From Flavobacterium sp. (GTDB lineage Bacteria; Bacteroidota; Bacteroidia; Flavobacteriales; Flavobacteriaceae), in the NCBI GenBank assembly GCA_023253295.1, contig JALRGZ010000294.1, positions 1 through 5,479 on the forward strand: a stretch of DNA of 5,479 nucleotides. The letters run 5' to 3'. This document shows, one piece after another, positions 5,324 to 5,479 of the stretch. A program made the translations under genes and the position numbers. Each line of letters begins with the position of its first letter. Positions within the stretch are counted from its first letter, which is position 1. The notes beneath the pieces were generated by a model that did no database searches, had not been told where the DNA came from, and saw only the letters and a program-made list of their open reading frames with translations.

Positions 5324-5479
5324 ATGAAATACAATCCAAACGAAATAGAAGCCAAATGGCAAAAATACTGGGCTGATAATAAAACTTTTGCAGCATCAAA
5401 TACTTCTGAAAAGCCAAAACATTATGTGTTAGATATGTTTCCCTATCCTTCAGGAGCAGGATTACACGTGGGGCATCCG
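5324..5479 (+). CDS. leuS: Leucyl-tRNA synthetase, N-terminal fragment (3' end outside window)
   Basis: LeuRS charges tRNA-Leu with leucine in the cytoplasm; it is a class I synthetase. The 52 visible residues begin MKYNPNEIEAKWQKYWADNK, the usual LeuRS opening, and continue through YVLDMFPYPSGAGLHVGHP. That segment contains the class I HIGH signature as HVGH at residues 48-51, preceded by the LeuRS-typical MFPYPSG. The KMSKS motif, editing domain and anticodon-binding domain lie beyond the window. The ATG at 5324 is favoured because it gives the family N-terminus and lies downstream of a good promoter. The gene is divergent from the porin gene, with 174 bp between it and the porin ATG at 5149. 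Confidence 0.97.
   Translation, partial: MKYNPNEIEAKWQKYWADNKTFAASNTSEKPKHYVLDMFPYPSGAGLHVGHP

Noticed and set aside
5150..5362. In-frame N-terminal extension of the porin up to a TTG at 5362
   Set aside because: It would overlap the leuS start, cover three promoter-like elements and place about 70 non-homologous residues before an obvious signal peptide. The start at 5149 or 5137 is much more natural.

Overview
This window looks like part of a chromosome from a flavobacterium (Bacteroidota, probably Flavobacterium or a close relative). The DNA is AT-rich and the coding regions have no consistent Shine-Dalgarno sequence. Several upstream regions carry the Bacteroidota-type -7 element TAnnTTTG. 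The protein set also fits: a TruB without a PUA domain, a DUF3098 protein, a Bacteroidota-style FtsX and an AlgE-like porin. I see no mobile element, CRISPR array, rRNA or tRNA gene.

Layout from left to right. The 3' end of a plus-strand gene (1-186, thioredoxin-family C-terminus) runs convergently into truB and overlaps its last codons. A tight minus-strand cluster follows, transcribed right to left: ftsX (2878-2000), a DUF3098 small membrane protein (1945-1712), uppP (1633-848) and truB (847-152). uppP and truB abut with no spacer. Upstream on the same strand is a two-gene unit: an outer-membrane AlgE-like porin (5149 or 5137 to 3752) followed 31 bp later by a TauE/SafE (TSUP) inner-membrane transporter (3720-2983). 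Divergent from the porin is the start of leuS (5324 onward, plus strand), which runs off the window just after its HIGH motif.

How the genes fit together. ftsX and uppP are envelope functions (cell-division/ABC-type regulation of wall hydrolysis, and recycling of the undecaprenyl carrier). truB is a tRNA-modifying housekeeping gene, and the DUF3098 protein has no known function. The porin plus TSUP pair makes a plausible outer-membrane/inner-membrane route for a small anion, but the sequence does not reveal the substrate.

The non-coding parts worth reading are the 174-bp leuS/porin divergent region and the 78-bp DUF3098-uppP spacer. The divergent region has one good promoter for leuS, two -7-like elements for the porin, a perfect 7-bp tandem repeat inside the leuS promoter spacer, a palindrome on the porin -7 element and a triplicated 8-mer in the leuS leader. 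The spacer is built almost wholly of phased 7-bp repeats that reverse orientation partway. There is no gene-free stretch longer than 300 bases. Overall this is ordinary core genome, and I do not see a convincing undescribed system.
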